Translations under genes and position numbers: made by a program | IMG/VR virus record: IMGVR_UViG_3300001686_000011 | Location: 1 to 41,812 of that record | Direction: 5' to 3' (one strand) | Length of the DNA stretch: 41,812 bases | Source: a virus | The notes under the pieces: model-generated | What the model was told of the DNA's origin: nothing | Seen by the model: only the letters and a program-made list of their open reading frames with translations | Database searches by the model: none | In this document: positions 9,095-15,215 of the stretch, one piece after another | Numbering within the stretch: position 1 is the first letter of the stretch | Layout: the number at the start of each line of letters is the position of its first letter

Positions 9095-9393
9095 CACTCC
9101 CCCATCGGCAGCAGGGCGGCCACGGACGACGCGGCCAAGGCGACCGCGATCGGCTGCCACACACGGCGCGGCAGCGCGCAGGCGGCCAGCACGACCGCGG
9201 CCGACACCCACCAGCCGAGGCACCAAGGGCAGGTGAGCAGCTCGGCGAGATGGCCGGACGGGTTGCGCTTGATAAGCCGGTTGCGCAGCGCGCCGAACGG
9301 CATCGTGTCCAGCAGGCCCATTCGGGTCAGTCGGTGCACGGCCAGCGTCAGCACGGCGACCGCCAGTGGATCGCGAGCCCAGGTGGTGTTCAC
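9094..9393 (-). CDS. DUF1360-like membrane protein
   Basis: This 99-aa protein starts at GTG overlapping the upstream stop (GTGA). It shows the DUF1360 pattern: a hydrophobic N-terminus with HRLTRMGLLDT, then LRNRL, then LLTCPWCLGWWVSAAVV, followed by a second TM segment (PIAVALAASSVAALL). DUF1360 proteins are frequent in actinophages and have unknown function. The CPWC pair could be a redox or metal site. Confidence 0.75.
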   Translation of the reverse strand: MNTTWARDPLAVAVLTLAVHRLTRMGLLDTMPFGALRNRLIKRNPSGHLAELLTCPWCLGWWVSAAVVLAACALPRRVWQPIAVALAASSVAALLPMGE

Positions 9394-9794
9394 GCGGCCT
9401 GCCCCCACGGGAGTGAGCGGCCAGCCCACGACGGGTGCCAGTTCTTCAGGGCGCGCAGGTGGCAGCCGCACCCCATCACCGGGGAGATCCTGACCGGACC
9501 GGCAACAGTGTGGAGCACGAAACCCAGGCGCGGCTGCGGCAGGCTCGGCTGCACGGTGAGCGTCGCCGGCCAGTCGAGCGACGAACAAAAGAGCGCGCCG
9601 GACAGGTCGGTGTCGGTAGCCGGCCGCTGGTTGAACACGAACAGGCCCGCGTCGGTGGCGTACACCAGCACGACATCGGTCACTTCAGTAGCGTCCGGCA
9701 GCTGAACCACCGCCGGAAACCAGCGCGCATACACCGCGCTCGGTGTGGGTGCGGTCGGCTGTGCCGACGCGATGCCGTCGAGCTGGGCTGTCAT
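9390..9794 (-). CDS. Hypothetical protein upstream of portal
   Basis: This 134-aa ORF starts at ATG behind AAAGGGGG. It has strand-like segments (TDVVLVYATDAGLFVFNQRP, LGFVLHTVAGPVRI) and ends with a short CGCH motif and a Trp-rich tail. No family is recognised. It is the first gene of the head operon after a strong terminator, with overlapping starts downstream, so co-expression with portal is likely. Confidence 0.65.
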   Translation of the reverse strand: MTAQLDGIASAQPTAPTPSAVYARWFPAVVQLPDATEVTDVVLVYATDAGLFVFNQRPATDTDLSGALFCSSLDWPATLTVQPSLPQPRLGFVLHTVAGPVRISPVMGCGCHLRALKNWHPSWAGRSLPWGQAA

Positions 9795-9830
9795 GGCATC
9801 CCCCTTTCGGTCGGATGCCAGGATAGCCAG

Positions 9831-9861
9831 CAGCCCCGGCGCGCTACGGCTGCCGGGGCTG
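9831..9861 (-). terminator. 10-bp hairpin terminator
   Basis: Arms CAGCCCCGGC (9831-9840) and GCCGGGGCTG (9852-9861) pair perfectly around an 11-nt loop. There is no U tract, as is common in actinobacterial systems. It separates the 10752-9870 operon from the head operon. Confidence 0.55.
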
Positions 9862-9869
9862 CGATCGAT

Positions 9870-9962
9870 TCATTGGCGCAGAATGGTCAGCAGGGCGGCG
9901 AGAATGGCCGCGGCCGCTCCGAGGGCAATGGAGCACCCGCCTTTCTGTCGTCGATGGCTCAT
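9870..9962 (-). CDS. 30-residue single-TM peptide
   Basis: ATG at 9962 opens MSHRRQKGG followed by a strongly hydrophobic helix (CSIALGAAAAILAALLTIL) and a stop at 9870. The basic N-terminus and single TM segment fit a small membrane peptide. It starts 5 bases after the upstream gene ends, suggesting coupling. Confidence 0.45.
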   Translation of the reverse strand: MSHRRQKGGCSIALGAAAAILAALLTILRQ

Positions 9963-9967
9963 GTCCG

Positions 9968-10345
9968 TCAGGACGTTTCGGGCCGGGTCGGGTTGAGCGG
10001 TTCGCCCATGGCCAACAGGACGTCCGCCGCCAGCTGTCGAGCTTCGGCGTCGCCGCGACGTTCGGCGTCGGCCATCTCGTTACGCCACCATGCGATGTTC
10101 TCCTGACGCAGCATCCCGGACTTCATCCCGGCGGTGAACCCCTCGACGGCCGATGTGCCAAGCGTGTCGAGCCACTTGCTCCAGCGACGGTGCCGGTAAC
10201 CACGAGCGATCAGCCAGGGCCAGCTAAACGGGGCGAGGAACACGGCGAAGACCACCGTCCATACCTTGGTCGGGAAGGTCGGCGCGGCTGGCCAGGCGTA
10301 CCAGGCGACAGTGCCCATGGCCAGCACAAGCAGGTAGCCGATCAC
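9968..10345 (-). CDS. Membrane protein, hypothetical
   Basis: This 125-aa protein starts at GTG overlapping the upstream stop. Two TM segments occupy residues 2-20 and 29-48 (VWTVVFAVFLAPFSWPWL), followed by a basic, helical cytoplasmic tail (RGYRHRRWSKW, then a charged region to residue 125). No enzyme motif is visible. The topology would be compatible with a holin or superinfection protein, without direct support. Confidence 0.65.
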   Translation of the reverse strand: MIGYLLVLAMGTVAWYAWPAAPTFPTKVWTVVFAVFLAPFSWPWLIARGYRHRRWSKWLDTLGTSAVEGFTAGMKSGMLRQENIAWWRNEMADAERRGDAEARQLAADVLLAMGEPLNPTRPETS

Positions 10346-10752
10346 AGCGCGGCCGCCTGCCGGAAGGCCGCGCCGAGCTCGCTCAGCCGACGATGGGCCA
10401 TCGTCTCGTCGGGCATCCAACGGACGGCCTTGCTGTCCACGTACGGCTTGCGATCCCCGACGTAGCGGGGACGCCACACAACGCGCCGGGGATGGCCGTC
10501 GGCGAGCACGGTCGTCTGCTTCGGTCGGCCGGCGCGCGCCCGCACGCCGAAGCGCGTGATGGGTAGCCACAGCAGCGCCGCGGTCCCCTTGGTGACGGAC
10601 TGGTCGGCGCGCACGCGGCGGCCGGTGAGCATCATCGTGCCGGTGGCGCTGCCGTCTTCGACGATCGTCACCACCAGCCACCAGAGGCCGGCAGAGTGGA
10701 TCTGCATGTCGGGCTGGACGTCGGCAACGGCGATAGTGCGCTCTTCGGTCAT
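10342..10752 (-). CDS. Hypothetical basic protein
   Basis: This 136-aa ORF has its start at 10752 fixed by a GAGGAG site 4 bases upstream. The N-terminal half is beta-like with VADVQPDMQIHSAGLWWLV, and the second half is Arg/Lys-rich. No family is recognised. It is first in a three-gene operon from the promoter at 10787-10816, with a leader of about 28 nt. Confidence 0.65.
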   Translation of the reverse strand: MTEERTIAVADVQPDMQIHSAGLWWLVVTIVEDGSATGTMMLTGRRVRADQSVTKGTAALLWLPITRFGVRARAGRPKQTTVLADGHPRRVVWRPRYVGDRKPYVDSKAVRWMPDETMAHRRLSELGAAFRQAAAL

Positions 10753-10786
10753 GGCTCCTCGATTCGGCTGACCTGCTGGTGGGACC

Positions 10787-10816
10787 ATATTAACCGGTCG
10801 GCAAGGTGGGTGTCAA
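10787..10816 (-). promoter_or_regulatory. Family promoter TTGACA-18-TAATAT
   Basis: TTGACA at 10811-10816 and TAATAT at 10787-10792 (minus strand). It is the only clear copy with 18-bp spacing and has the most A/T-rich -10. The -35 overlaps the stop codon of the upstream 54-aa gene, showing how tightly units are packed. Confidence 0.75.
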
Positions 10817-10977
10817 CACTTTATTGGGGCCAGCTTCTTGGCCAACTTCCGCGCTACCGCATGCGCCCGCGCGGAACGCATGGACCGCTCCGCCGCCACC
10901 ACATCGCCGCGAGCTCGATCGTTGCGAGCTACCGCAAGGTGAAGTTCCCACAGTGTCCTACTGTCGATGGGCTCCAT
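10813..10977 (-). CDS. 54-aa basic helical protein
   Basis: ATG at 10977 overlaps the upstream stop (TGATG). The product begins MEPIDSRTLWELHLAV and is highly helical and Arg/Ala-rich, ending KKLAPIKC. It ends inside the next promoter's -35. Short length and charge suggest a helix-forming binding peptide; function unknown. Confidence 0.5.
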   Translation of the reverse strand: MEPIDSRTLWELHLAVARNDRARGDVVAAERSMRSARAHAVARKLAKKLAPIKC

Positions 10978-11234
10978 CACCGCATCTCCAACCGCATCCG
11001 GCCGGCCTGCACGTGCATGCGCAGTAGTAAGTCCGCGGTGGCCGCCAGGTCCTCAACCGACACGTACAGGCCGGCCCCGCTCGGATTGAACAGCAGCACG
11101 CCGGCCGGCGGAGTGGAGTTGCGCAGCGTGTGCGACAGCGGCCGGCCTTCCTGGTCGACGATGTGCGCCGTGTACCCGCGGTCTTCGGCCGAGGCCCGGA
11201 ACACCGCGTGTTCGGCAGTGGTGGCCTTGTTCAT
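10977..11234 (-). CDS. Hypothetical 85-aa protein
   Basis: ATG at 11234 overlaps the preceding stop. The protein (MNKATTAEHAVFRAS...) has two beta-like stretches (YTAHIVDQEGRPLSHTL, GVLLFNPSGAGLYVSVED) and a C-terminal helix. No family is recognised. It is the middle gene of a three-gene operon. Confidence 0.6.
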   Translation of the reverse strand: MNKATTAEHAVFRASAEDRGYTAHIVDQEGRPLSHTLRNSTPPAGVLLFNPSGAGLYVSVEDLAATADLLLRMHVQAGRMRLEMR

Positions 11235-11332
11235 CAGGCACCGTCCGGATGCGGTCGGTGATCGTCGGGGTCGGCCATGCGGTCTTCCAGTTCGAGGGTC
11301 TCGGCCAGCTCGATCATGTCTGCGTCCGTCAT
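11234..11332 (-). CDS. 32-aa acidic peptide, possibly leaderless
   Basis: ATG at 11332 opens MTDADMIELAETLELEDRM and stops in TGATG overlap with the next gene. It is rich in Asp/Glu. The start codon follows the presumed -10 by about 6 bases, so translation may be leaderless; a GAGGC also abuts the ATG. Confidence 0.5.
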   Translation of the reverse strand: MTDADMIELAETLELEDRMADPDDHRPHPDGA

Positions 11333-11338
11333 GCCTCT

Positions 11339-11367
11339 ATTGAACCCCATGCGACGATGGGTGTCAA
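11339..11367 (-). promoter_or_regulatory. Family promoter with degenerate -10
   Basis: TTGACA at 11362-11367 with TTCAAT at 11339-11344, 17 bp apart (minus strand). The -35 context GTGTTGACACCCATCG is canonical, but the -10 lacks the conserved second-position A. It separates the large RNA unit from the 11332 operon. Confidence 0.55.
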
Positions 11368-11382
11368 CACCTGTGGTGAAAC

Positions 11383-11460
11383 GAAGGGCCCGGGGAGTCG
11401 ACCGGACGGTCGATGCTAGTCGCCACGCCAGTTCCCCTGCGCAACAACCCCGGGCCCTTC
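11383..11460 (-). terminator. 13-bp terminal stem of the noncoding unit
   Basis: GAAGGGCCCGGGG (11383-11395) and its exact complement (11448-11460) pair. The 52-nt interior holds a second hairpin (TCGACC-GGAC-GGTCGA). On the minus strand the stem is followed by GTTTCACC. It closes the 3' end of the noncoding region just before the next promoter. Confidence 0.6.
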
Positions 11461-11673
11461 ATCTGCCGGCTGAGAGGCACGTACGCGCCATCGCTCCCCG
11501 GCGGCCGTACACCTCACGGCGTGAGCCAACGTAGTCGGACGTGATCGGCTTCGGCGGTCCTGTCCATCGGCCCACGGTGATCAACCCGCGAGACGATCCA
11601 TACTTCCACCTCTGCTCCGCCCGTCCGAGGTGCACCCCTCGCGGACCCGCTTGCGCGTCACGCCCTTGTCCCC

Positions 11674-11764
11674 CGATAGGGAGTCGAACCCCTGCATATC
11701 CGGGTGCCCTGCCGCCTATGTGGACGGCCGGCCCGGCCCAGCTTCCGATCTGGTAGTCGGGGTG
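11674..11764 (-). ncRNA. tRNA-like element 1
   Basis: The minus strand shows a 5' arm (CCCCGA) able to pair with TCGGGG at the 3' end, then TA and a D-arm-like CCAG-ATCGGAAG-CTGG, and a T-arm AGGGG-TTCGACT-CCCT. The middle (about 44 nt) gives no normal 5+7+5 anticodon arm with U33. It is not a standard tRNA; it may be a decayed gene or a tRNA-like module in the larger RNA. Confidence 0.35.
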
Positions 11765-11898
11765 GTGTACCGGCCACACGGTGCCGGTACACCCAACCAA
11801 GGCTCCATCGCAGCCCAGAGGCCCGGCGGGTCCCTCCCGACTTCGAGCTCTTCGGGCCTTCCCGTTGGCGTTTCTGATCACTGCGTCGTGCGCGCCTT

Positions 11899-11994
11899 GT
11901 GGCATGGCCGGATTCGAACCGACGTCTACCCCTCGCAGGGTCGGCGGTGCCATCCCGCCTTCATGCCGTGCAGCCCCATCGCTCTGCTACCACG
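11899..11994 (-). ncRNA. tRNA-like element 2
   Basis: A good T-arm GTCGG-TTCGAAT-CCGGC is followed by CATGCCAC, which can pair with GTGGTA at the 5' side. GCAG...CTGC forms a D-like arm, GGCGG-GATGGCA-CCGCC a 5-bp stem with 7-nt loop, and CCCT-GCG-AGGG a variable-arm-like hairpin. The anticodon-position loop lacks U33. It resembles a class II tRNA without being one. Confidence 0.35.
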
Positions 11995-12040
11995 TGCCCG
12001 TGGTCAGCTTCAGCGCATCATTCAAGCTGCGTCGGTGAGC

Positions 12041-12108
12041 GGTCCCGCTTCATGCGGGACCTGACGGTGTCGACTTTTGGGGGGGTCCGTCGGAGTCGAC
12101 ACCGTCAG
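12041..12108. repeat. Two adjacent strong hairpins, one with a perfect 15-bp stem
   Basis: CTGACGGTGTCGACT (12061-12075) is exactly complementary to 12094-12108 across an 18-nt G-rich loop. Immediately beside it GGTCCCGC (12041-12048) pairs with 12054-12061 across TTCAT. The two stems share base 12061, so they may be coaxial or mutually exclusive. Neither is followed by a U tract. Confidence 0.7.
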
Positions 12109-12145
12109 ATCTCACCTCACCGCACCACCGCCGTTCCGGCCTGTT

Positions 12146-12161
12146 GTTAGGCGAACCTAAC
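12146..12161. promoter_or_regulatory. GTTAGG-CGAA-CCTAAC palindrome (UUCG hairpin or iron-box-like site)
   Basis: A 6-bp inverted repeat with 4-base centre. In the minus-strand RNA it forms a stem capped by UUCG. As DNA its right half and centre match the DtxR/IdeR iron box well (about 15 of 19 positions by eye). Given the surrounding structured RNA, the hairpin reading is favoured. Confidence 0.4.
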
Positions 12162-12346
12162 TGTCCGGATCTCGGCGGCGGGTCTTGGTGTCTATGGAGT
12201 TGTCCGGCCAGCAGTCTAGCGAGCTTCGGCGTTCAGGGCGACCGCTGGCCGGGGGTTGGGATCGGGCACTATCCAGGACTTCCACCTGCGACGGTCGGGC
12301 CGCCCGGCTTCTGCCTGCCCGCCCTGCTCCGTGCCCGACGTCAGCG

Positions 12347-12375
12347 ACGCTACATGCCGTCAGCGGGTGTGTCAA
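12347..12375 (-). promoter_or_regulatory. Family promoter TTGACA-17-TAGCGT driving the noncoding region
   Basis: TTGACA at 12370-12375 and TAGCGT at 12347-12352 (minus strand). The promoter lies entirely within the last codons of the 13024 gene, so the downstream RNA can be made independently of that gene. The predicted start is near 12340. Confidence 0.75.
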
Positions 12376-13024
12376 CAACGGTCGGCGCGATCAACAACAT
12401 GGGCCGGGTCACCGGCATACGGCGCACCGGATAGCCCTCCCAGCGCAGCACCTGCGGCCACGTGAGCGGCGTGGCAACCACGATCTGAACCCTGCCCGCC
12501 AGCCTGACCAGCGCGGCGAGAGTCGACCATAGCTTGTTCAGGGCCGCCTGCTGCTCTTCCGTGAACTTCTCCCCGGCTACCGTGGCGGCAAGGTCCACAC
12601 CACTGTGAATGTCGCCGGCCTGCACCACAGTGCCGTGCACGGTGCCAGTCACAGAATTGCCGCGGCCGACATCGACGGGACCCCGTGGCGTCTCCTGCTT
12701 GACGCGATCGCGCAGACTAACCAGGTCGATCTCCGTCAGGCTGCGCAAGCTGGTCGGCATCGTCAACTGGACGAAGTGGGCTGCGGGCTGCGGGACAAAC
12801 GTGCCGGCGAGCCCGCCGACACGCTCGTGCCAGTAGCCGATACGCAACACTGTCCAGCTCGCGAACGGATCGGGGTCACCCGCCGCGCGACCGCGCCAGG
12901 CCACGAACACGCCGGCGGCACCGTCGAGCAGCACGTGGGTTGGCCGGCCGAGACCGTTCGGGCCGTCCGGTGCGAGCGCCGCCTGCTGAGCGGCGACGGC
13001 TTCCAGGGGGGTCAGGGAGCTCAC
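12350..13024 (-). CDS. Protein with RHIM/BASS3-like amyloid-signalling motif
   Basis: This 224-aa protein starts at GTG overlapping the upstream stop. Residues 122-143 read GNSVTGTVHGTVVQAG followed by DIHSGV, the pattern of the RHIM-related bacterial amyloid signalling motif (BASS3), known from actinobacterial NLR-type immune proteins and their effectors. The N-terminal 110 residues look folded (LLDGAAGVFVAWRG, WTVLRIGYWHERV); residues 150-224 hold a helix then strands ending in PMLLIAPTVV. Established: such motifs form amyloid-like contacts between receptor and effector. Inferred: the phage protein could block or hijack such signalling. The gene precedes the large RNA. Confidence 0.6.
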   Translation of the reverse strand: MSSLTPLEAVAAQQAALAPDGPNGLGRPTHVLLDGAAGVFVAWRGRAAGDPDPFASWTVLRIGYWHERVGGLAGTFVPQPAAHFVQLTMPTSLRSLTEIDLVSLRDRVKQETPRGPVDVGRGNSVTGTVHGTVVQAGDIHSGVDLAATVAGEKFTEEQQAALNKLWSTLAALVRLAGRVQIVVATPLTWPQVLRWEGYPVRRMPVTRPMLLIAPTVVDTPADGM

Positions 13025-13434
13025 AGCTGCCACCCGCGAAGCCCGTGCGGTGCCACCGGCGCATACGCCTCGACCAGCTCGGTCACGTATGTCGGCAGCT
13101 CGATCGCAGGCCAACCCCGGCCGTACACAGATCGGGCGTAGTCGTCTCCGGAAACGACCCGTTCGAAGCTGACGTCCCGCTTGACAAGGTCGCTCGACCG
13201 GCCCGATTTCATGATCAACGCAACGGTCATGCGCACATCAACTGTCCACGGCTTGGGGTACGTGCGGCTGTACACCATCGTCAGCTCCGTGGGCATGAAC
13301 CGCTGGCCAGCTTTGCCGAGGTGCTCATGCTCCACAGCGGGCCGATCGAACAGGCGGACGACCACCGTGCGGATCGACTGTTCGGTGATCTGCACGTCTT
13401 CCGTGTGGACCACCTGAATGATGTCGTCGTTCAC
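13021..13434 (-). CDS. Hypothetical 137-aa protein
   Basis: It starts at GTG (GTGA overlap) and reads VNDDIIQVVHTEDVQ. The sequence is strand-rich with a central segment PTELTMVYSRTYPKPW and YARSVYGRGWPAIELPTYV. No family is recognised. It is translationally coupled to the genes on both sides, placing it in one operon with the amyloid-motif protein. Confidence 0.6.
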   Translation of the reverse strand: MNDDIIQVVHTEDVQITEQSIRTVVVRLFDRPAVEHEHLGKAGQRFMPTELTMVYSRTYPKPWTVDVRMTVALIMKSGRSSDLVKRDVSFERVVSGDDYARSVYGRGWPAIELPTYVTELVEAYAPVAPHGLRGWQL

Positions 13435-13757
13435 AGGCCCATCCCCACGGTCTCGTCAACGATCACGGGGTACGTCGGCACGCTGGCGAGCTTGCTGTGG
13501 GCCAGCGCGCGGACGCTCGGGCGGCTGCTTCGCGTGGCGTCGATCCACCGGGAGTACAGACCGGCCAGCGGGTGCCCGGCGGCAATCTGCGTGTCGCGGT
13601 GGCGGGTTGTGCCGCGGTAGGAGATGCGTCCGTGCCTGCGCGTGAACATGGCGCGTCGGCCGCTCAGGTTGCGCTTCTCCTGGCCGGCCCGGCGCGGCTG
13701 CTCGACCTCGTGCCCGAGCACGTCGCCGTGGGTGGCTTTCATGGCCTTGTTGCTCAT
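13431..13757 (-). CDS. Very basic hypothetical protein
   Basis: This 108-aa protein begins MSNKAMKATHGDVLG. It is rich in Arg and His through its middle (RRAGQEKRN, MFTRRHGRISYRG), suggesting nucleic-acid contact. The start at 13757 is supported by AGGAAGCGAG and by a 4-base overlap with the small TM gene upstream. A longer frame to 13934 is low-complexity and lies over that gene, so it is rejected. Confidence 0.5.
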   Translation of the reverse strand: MSNKAMKATHGDVLGHEVEQPRRAGQEKRNLSGRRAMFTRRHGRISYRGTTRHRDTQIAAGHPLAGLYSRWIDATRSSRPSVRALAHSKLASVPTYPVIVDETVGMGL

Positions 13758-13867
13758 GCGGTGGCTCGCTTCCTGATGGTCTGGCGGATACGGAGGATGA
13801 CCAGGCCGGCCACGCCGAGCAGCATGGCGGCTCCGAACTCTTGCAAGCTCTCGACGATATCGATCAC
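13754..13867 (-). CDS. 37-aa single-TM protein
   Basis: GTG at 13867 with GGAGAG 8 bases upstream opens VIDIVESLQEFG, then a hydrophobic helix (AAMLLGVAGLVILRI) and a basic tail (RQTIRKRATA). It ends with ATGA overlap into the next gene. It is the first gene after the promoter at 13903-13931. Confidence 0.55.
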   Translation of the reverse strand: MIDIVESLQEFGAAMLLGVAGLVILRIRQTIRKRATA

Positions 13868-13902
13868 GGCCTTGGCTCTCCATTCTTGCTGGTGTAGCCC
13901 AT

Positions 13903-13931
13903 ACGCTACACACGTTCGACAGGGGTGTCAA
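13903..13931 (-). promoter_or_regulatory. Family promoter TTGACA-17-TAGCGT
   Basis: TTGACA at 13926-13931 and TAGCGT at 13903-13908 (minus strand). It drives the operon from 13867 to 12350. The -35 flank is ATGTTGACACCCC, one base off the usual palindrome. Confidence 0.75.
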
Positions 13932-13954
13932 CATATATCCGGCTGTAGACGCCG

Positions 13955-13971
13955 CGGGCGGCCACCGCCCG
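13955..13971 (-). terminator. 7-bp GC hairpin
   Basis: CGGGCGG (13955-13961) and CCGCCCG (13965-13971) pair around CCA. It lies just past the 14310 gene stop and before the next promoter. No U tract is present. Confidence 0.4.
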
Positions 13972-13995
13972 GGTAGCCGCCCTCGGCGTGCTCGC

Positions 13996-14310
13996 TCACC
14001 AGGCGAACCGTACGGCCGAGGCGTCCACGGTGGTGATCAAGCCCTGCTCCAGCGGCATCGAGTACGGAGAACCCTCAAGCGCACAGAACGCCCGGTCAAC
14101 GGCCGCGGTAGCGAGCCCCTCGAAGCCGGGTACCCGCACGTACACCTCGGTCCGGCCGACCGGCTTGACCGTAGCCGCGGCAAGGGCGATCAGCTTGTCG
14201 GCGGCCCGGTAGTCGTCAGTGGACAGCCGCACAGCTTCTGCCAGCTCGGCGAAGATAACCGTGCGGATCACCAGGGTGTAGATGTCGGCGGGGGTGATTG
14301 CGTTGTACAT
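13996..14310 (-). CDS. Hypothetical 104-aa protein, single-gene unit
   Basis: ATG at 14310 follows GAGGAGACCAG. The protein begins MYNAITPADIYTLVIRTVIF and is mostly helical in the first half, then strand-rich (TEVYVRVPGFEG). No family is recognised. It has its own promoter (14350-14378) and downstream hairpin, and its leader resembles those of its neighbours (CAGCCCC then a GGAGA site). Confidence 0.6.
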   Translation of the reverse strand: MYNAITPADIYTLVIRTVIFAELAEAVRLSTDDYRAADKLIALAAATVKPVGRTEVYVRVPGFEGLATAAVDRAFCALEGSPYSMPLEQGLITTVDASAVRFAW

Positions 14311-14349
14311 CTGGTCTCCTCGGGGCTGTCTTCCTGGGCTGATAAGACA

Positions 14350-14378
14350 ACTCTACACCCCGAGTCGGTGGGTGTCAA
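14350..14378 (-). promoter_or_regulatory. Family promoter TTGACA-17-TAGAGT
   Basis: TTGACA at 14373-14378 and TAGAGT at 14350-14355 (minus strand). The upstream gene's TAG stop ends 2 bases before the -35. Confidence 0.8.
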
Positions 14379-14380
14379 CA

Positions 14381-14662
14381 CTAGCTGAGGTCCTTCCACC
14401 ACACCTGCACACTGCCACCGAACATGCTGCCGCTCACGTTCACCGCGCTGGCCGGCACACTTCTGCTGGCCTTGATTGCCGCGAGGATGTCCGACGTCCG
14501 ATAGCCGCCAGTCGGCCGGGCGCGCGTCACGGCCATGTGGCCGGCACGGCGGGTGGTCGCGGTTGAGACGATCGCGTCGACGCCGGCCGCGGTGCACGCG
14601 CCAGATACGGCGAGCGTGAGCAGATCCAACATGACGGGGGGCTTTTTTCTGGTCAAGATCAT
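14381..14662 (-). CDS. Hypothetical 93-aa protein
   Basis: It begins MILTRKKPPVMLDLL and has a small hydrophobic N-terminal region (LLTLAVSGACTAAGVDAIV) and a C-terminal Gly/Ser/Val/Trp-rich strand segment. An AGGAGAG sits only 2 bases before ATG 14662, so TTG at 14656 (8-base spacing) may be the true start. It is preceded by a region with three GTCGTTAGT repeats rather than the family promoter. Confidence 0.5.
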   Translation of the reverse strand: MILTRKKPPVMLDLLTLAVSGACTAAGVDAIVSTATTRRAGHMAVTRARPTGGYRTSDILAAIKASRSVPASAVNVSGSMFGGSVQVWWKDLS

Positions 14663-14671
14663 CTCTCCTGT

Positions 14672-14746
14672 GTCGTTAGTTGCGCCCTACACCTATCGGG
14701 CGCCTGACGCGGTCGTTAGTTGGGGCAAGGAACCAAGGTCGTTAGT
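14672..14746. repeat. Three direct repeats GTCGTTAGT
   Basis: Copies at 14672-14680, 14712-14720 and 14738-14746 lie upstream of the 14662 gene, after a terminator hairpin. Spacing is 40 and 26 bp. This is the one clear transcription-unit start in the tract without a TTGACACCC promoter, so the repeats may bind another regulator. Confidence 0.5.
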
Positions 14747-14789
14747 GGTGGTAACCAACCGGCTGAGCTGCTCTCTGCCGGGGCGAACA

Positions 14790-14824
14790 CCCCAGGCCGG
14801 GGGTTGTGGTCACCCGGCCTGGGG
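14790..14824 (-). terminator. 12-bp hairpin terminator
   Basis: CCCCAGGCCGGG (14790-14801) pairs exactly with 14813-14824. On the minus strand it is followed by TGTTCG. It lies 8 bases after the 15215 gene ends. Confidence 0.6.
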
Positions 14825-14831
14825 GAGACTC

Positions 14832-15215
14832 TCAGCGGCGGCGACGCGGCCGCATCACGTACGTGGCGTGGTGCTCGGCCATGGCCTGAAGCTGATCCAT
14901 CAGCGTGCCGCCCTCGAACCGCACCTCAACCTCGGCGCGCTCGACGATCGCCAGGCGCTCGGCCTCGACGTCCACCGAGGTCAGCACGGGGGCGGTCTTG
15001 GCGACCTTGGCGATCGGCAGGCTCTTCGGGGCGGCGGTGCCCAGCTTGCGGCAGCAGGACTTGCAGGTGACGGGAGCCTGGTCGGCGTCGACCGTCAGGA
15101 AGGCGACGGGGGCGAAGCCGGCGGAGCGCATGTTGGGCTTGCACTCGGGGACGCCGGTGACGCCGATCTGGGCGTGCACTGCCTGGCCGTTGCGGGTGAT
15201 CAGGTTCTGCGCCAT
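14832..15215 (-). CDS. Hypothetical protein with CKSCC cluster
   Basis: This 127-aa protein begins MAQNLITRNGQAVHAQIGV. A central segment has TVDADQAPVTCKSCCRKLG plus an earlier Cys (VPECKPN), which could hold a metal. The C-terminus is helical and ends in an Arg-rich tail (MRPRRRR). Start 15215 is supported by CCAAGGAGAG. It is a single-gene unit between a palindromic promoter and a terminator. Confidence 0.6.
   Translation of the reverse strand: MAQNLITRNGQAVHAQIGVTGVPECKPNMRSAGFAPVAFLTVDADQAPVTCKSCCRKLGTAAPKSLPIAKVAKTAPVLTSVDVEAERLAIVERAEVEVRFEGGTLMDQLQAMAEHHATYVMRPRRRR

Larger units (their letters stand above)
11383..12340 (-). ncRNA. Large structured noncoding RNA region (about 960 nt)
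   Basis: No convincing gene fills 11368-12346; the frames that exist are Arg/Pro/Ser-rich, lack ribosome sites and overlap on both strands. A family promoter at 12347-12375 would start RNA near 12340, and a 13-bp stem ends it at 11383. The interval holds many helices: 12204-12212 with 12244-12252, 12146-12151 with 12156-12161, 12061-12075 with 12094-12108, 12041-12048 with 12054-12061, 11819-11825 with 11853-11859, and 11764-11774 with 11783-11793. It also holds two T-arm-like motifs. Size, structure and setting recall the large ornate phage-associated RNAs GOLLD and ROOL, but I cannot show homology. Degenerate tRNA genes are an alternative. Confidence 0.6.

Noticed and set aside
11674-11994. 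Two standard tRNA genes
   Set aside because: T-arm and D-arm-like parts are present, but neither has a normal 7-nt anticodon loop with U33 in a 5-bp stem, so no amino acid can be assigned.
11383-12340. A tmRNA
   Set aside because: I could not find a matching acceptor pair around a tag-peptide ORF, and the T-arm 3' ends lack CCA or a plausible acceptor partner at the expected distance.
13758-13934. N-terminal extension of the 13757 gene
   Set aside because: The extension is Arg/Pro/His-rich, lies over the well-supported 37-aa TM gene and crosses the promoter.
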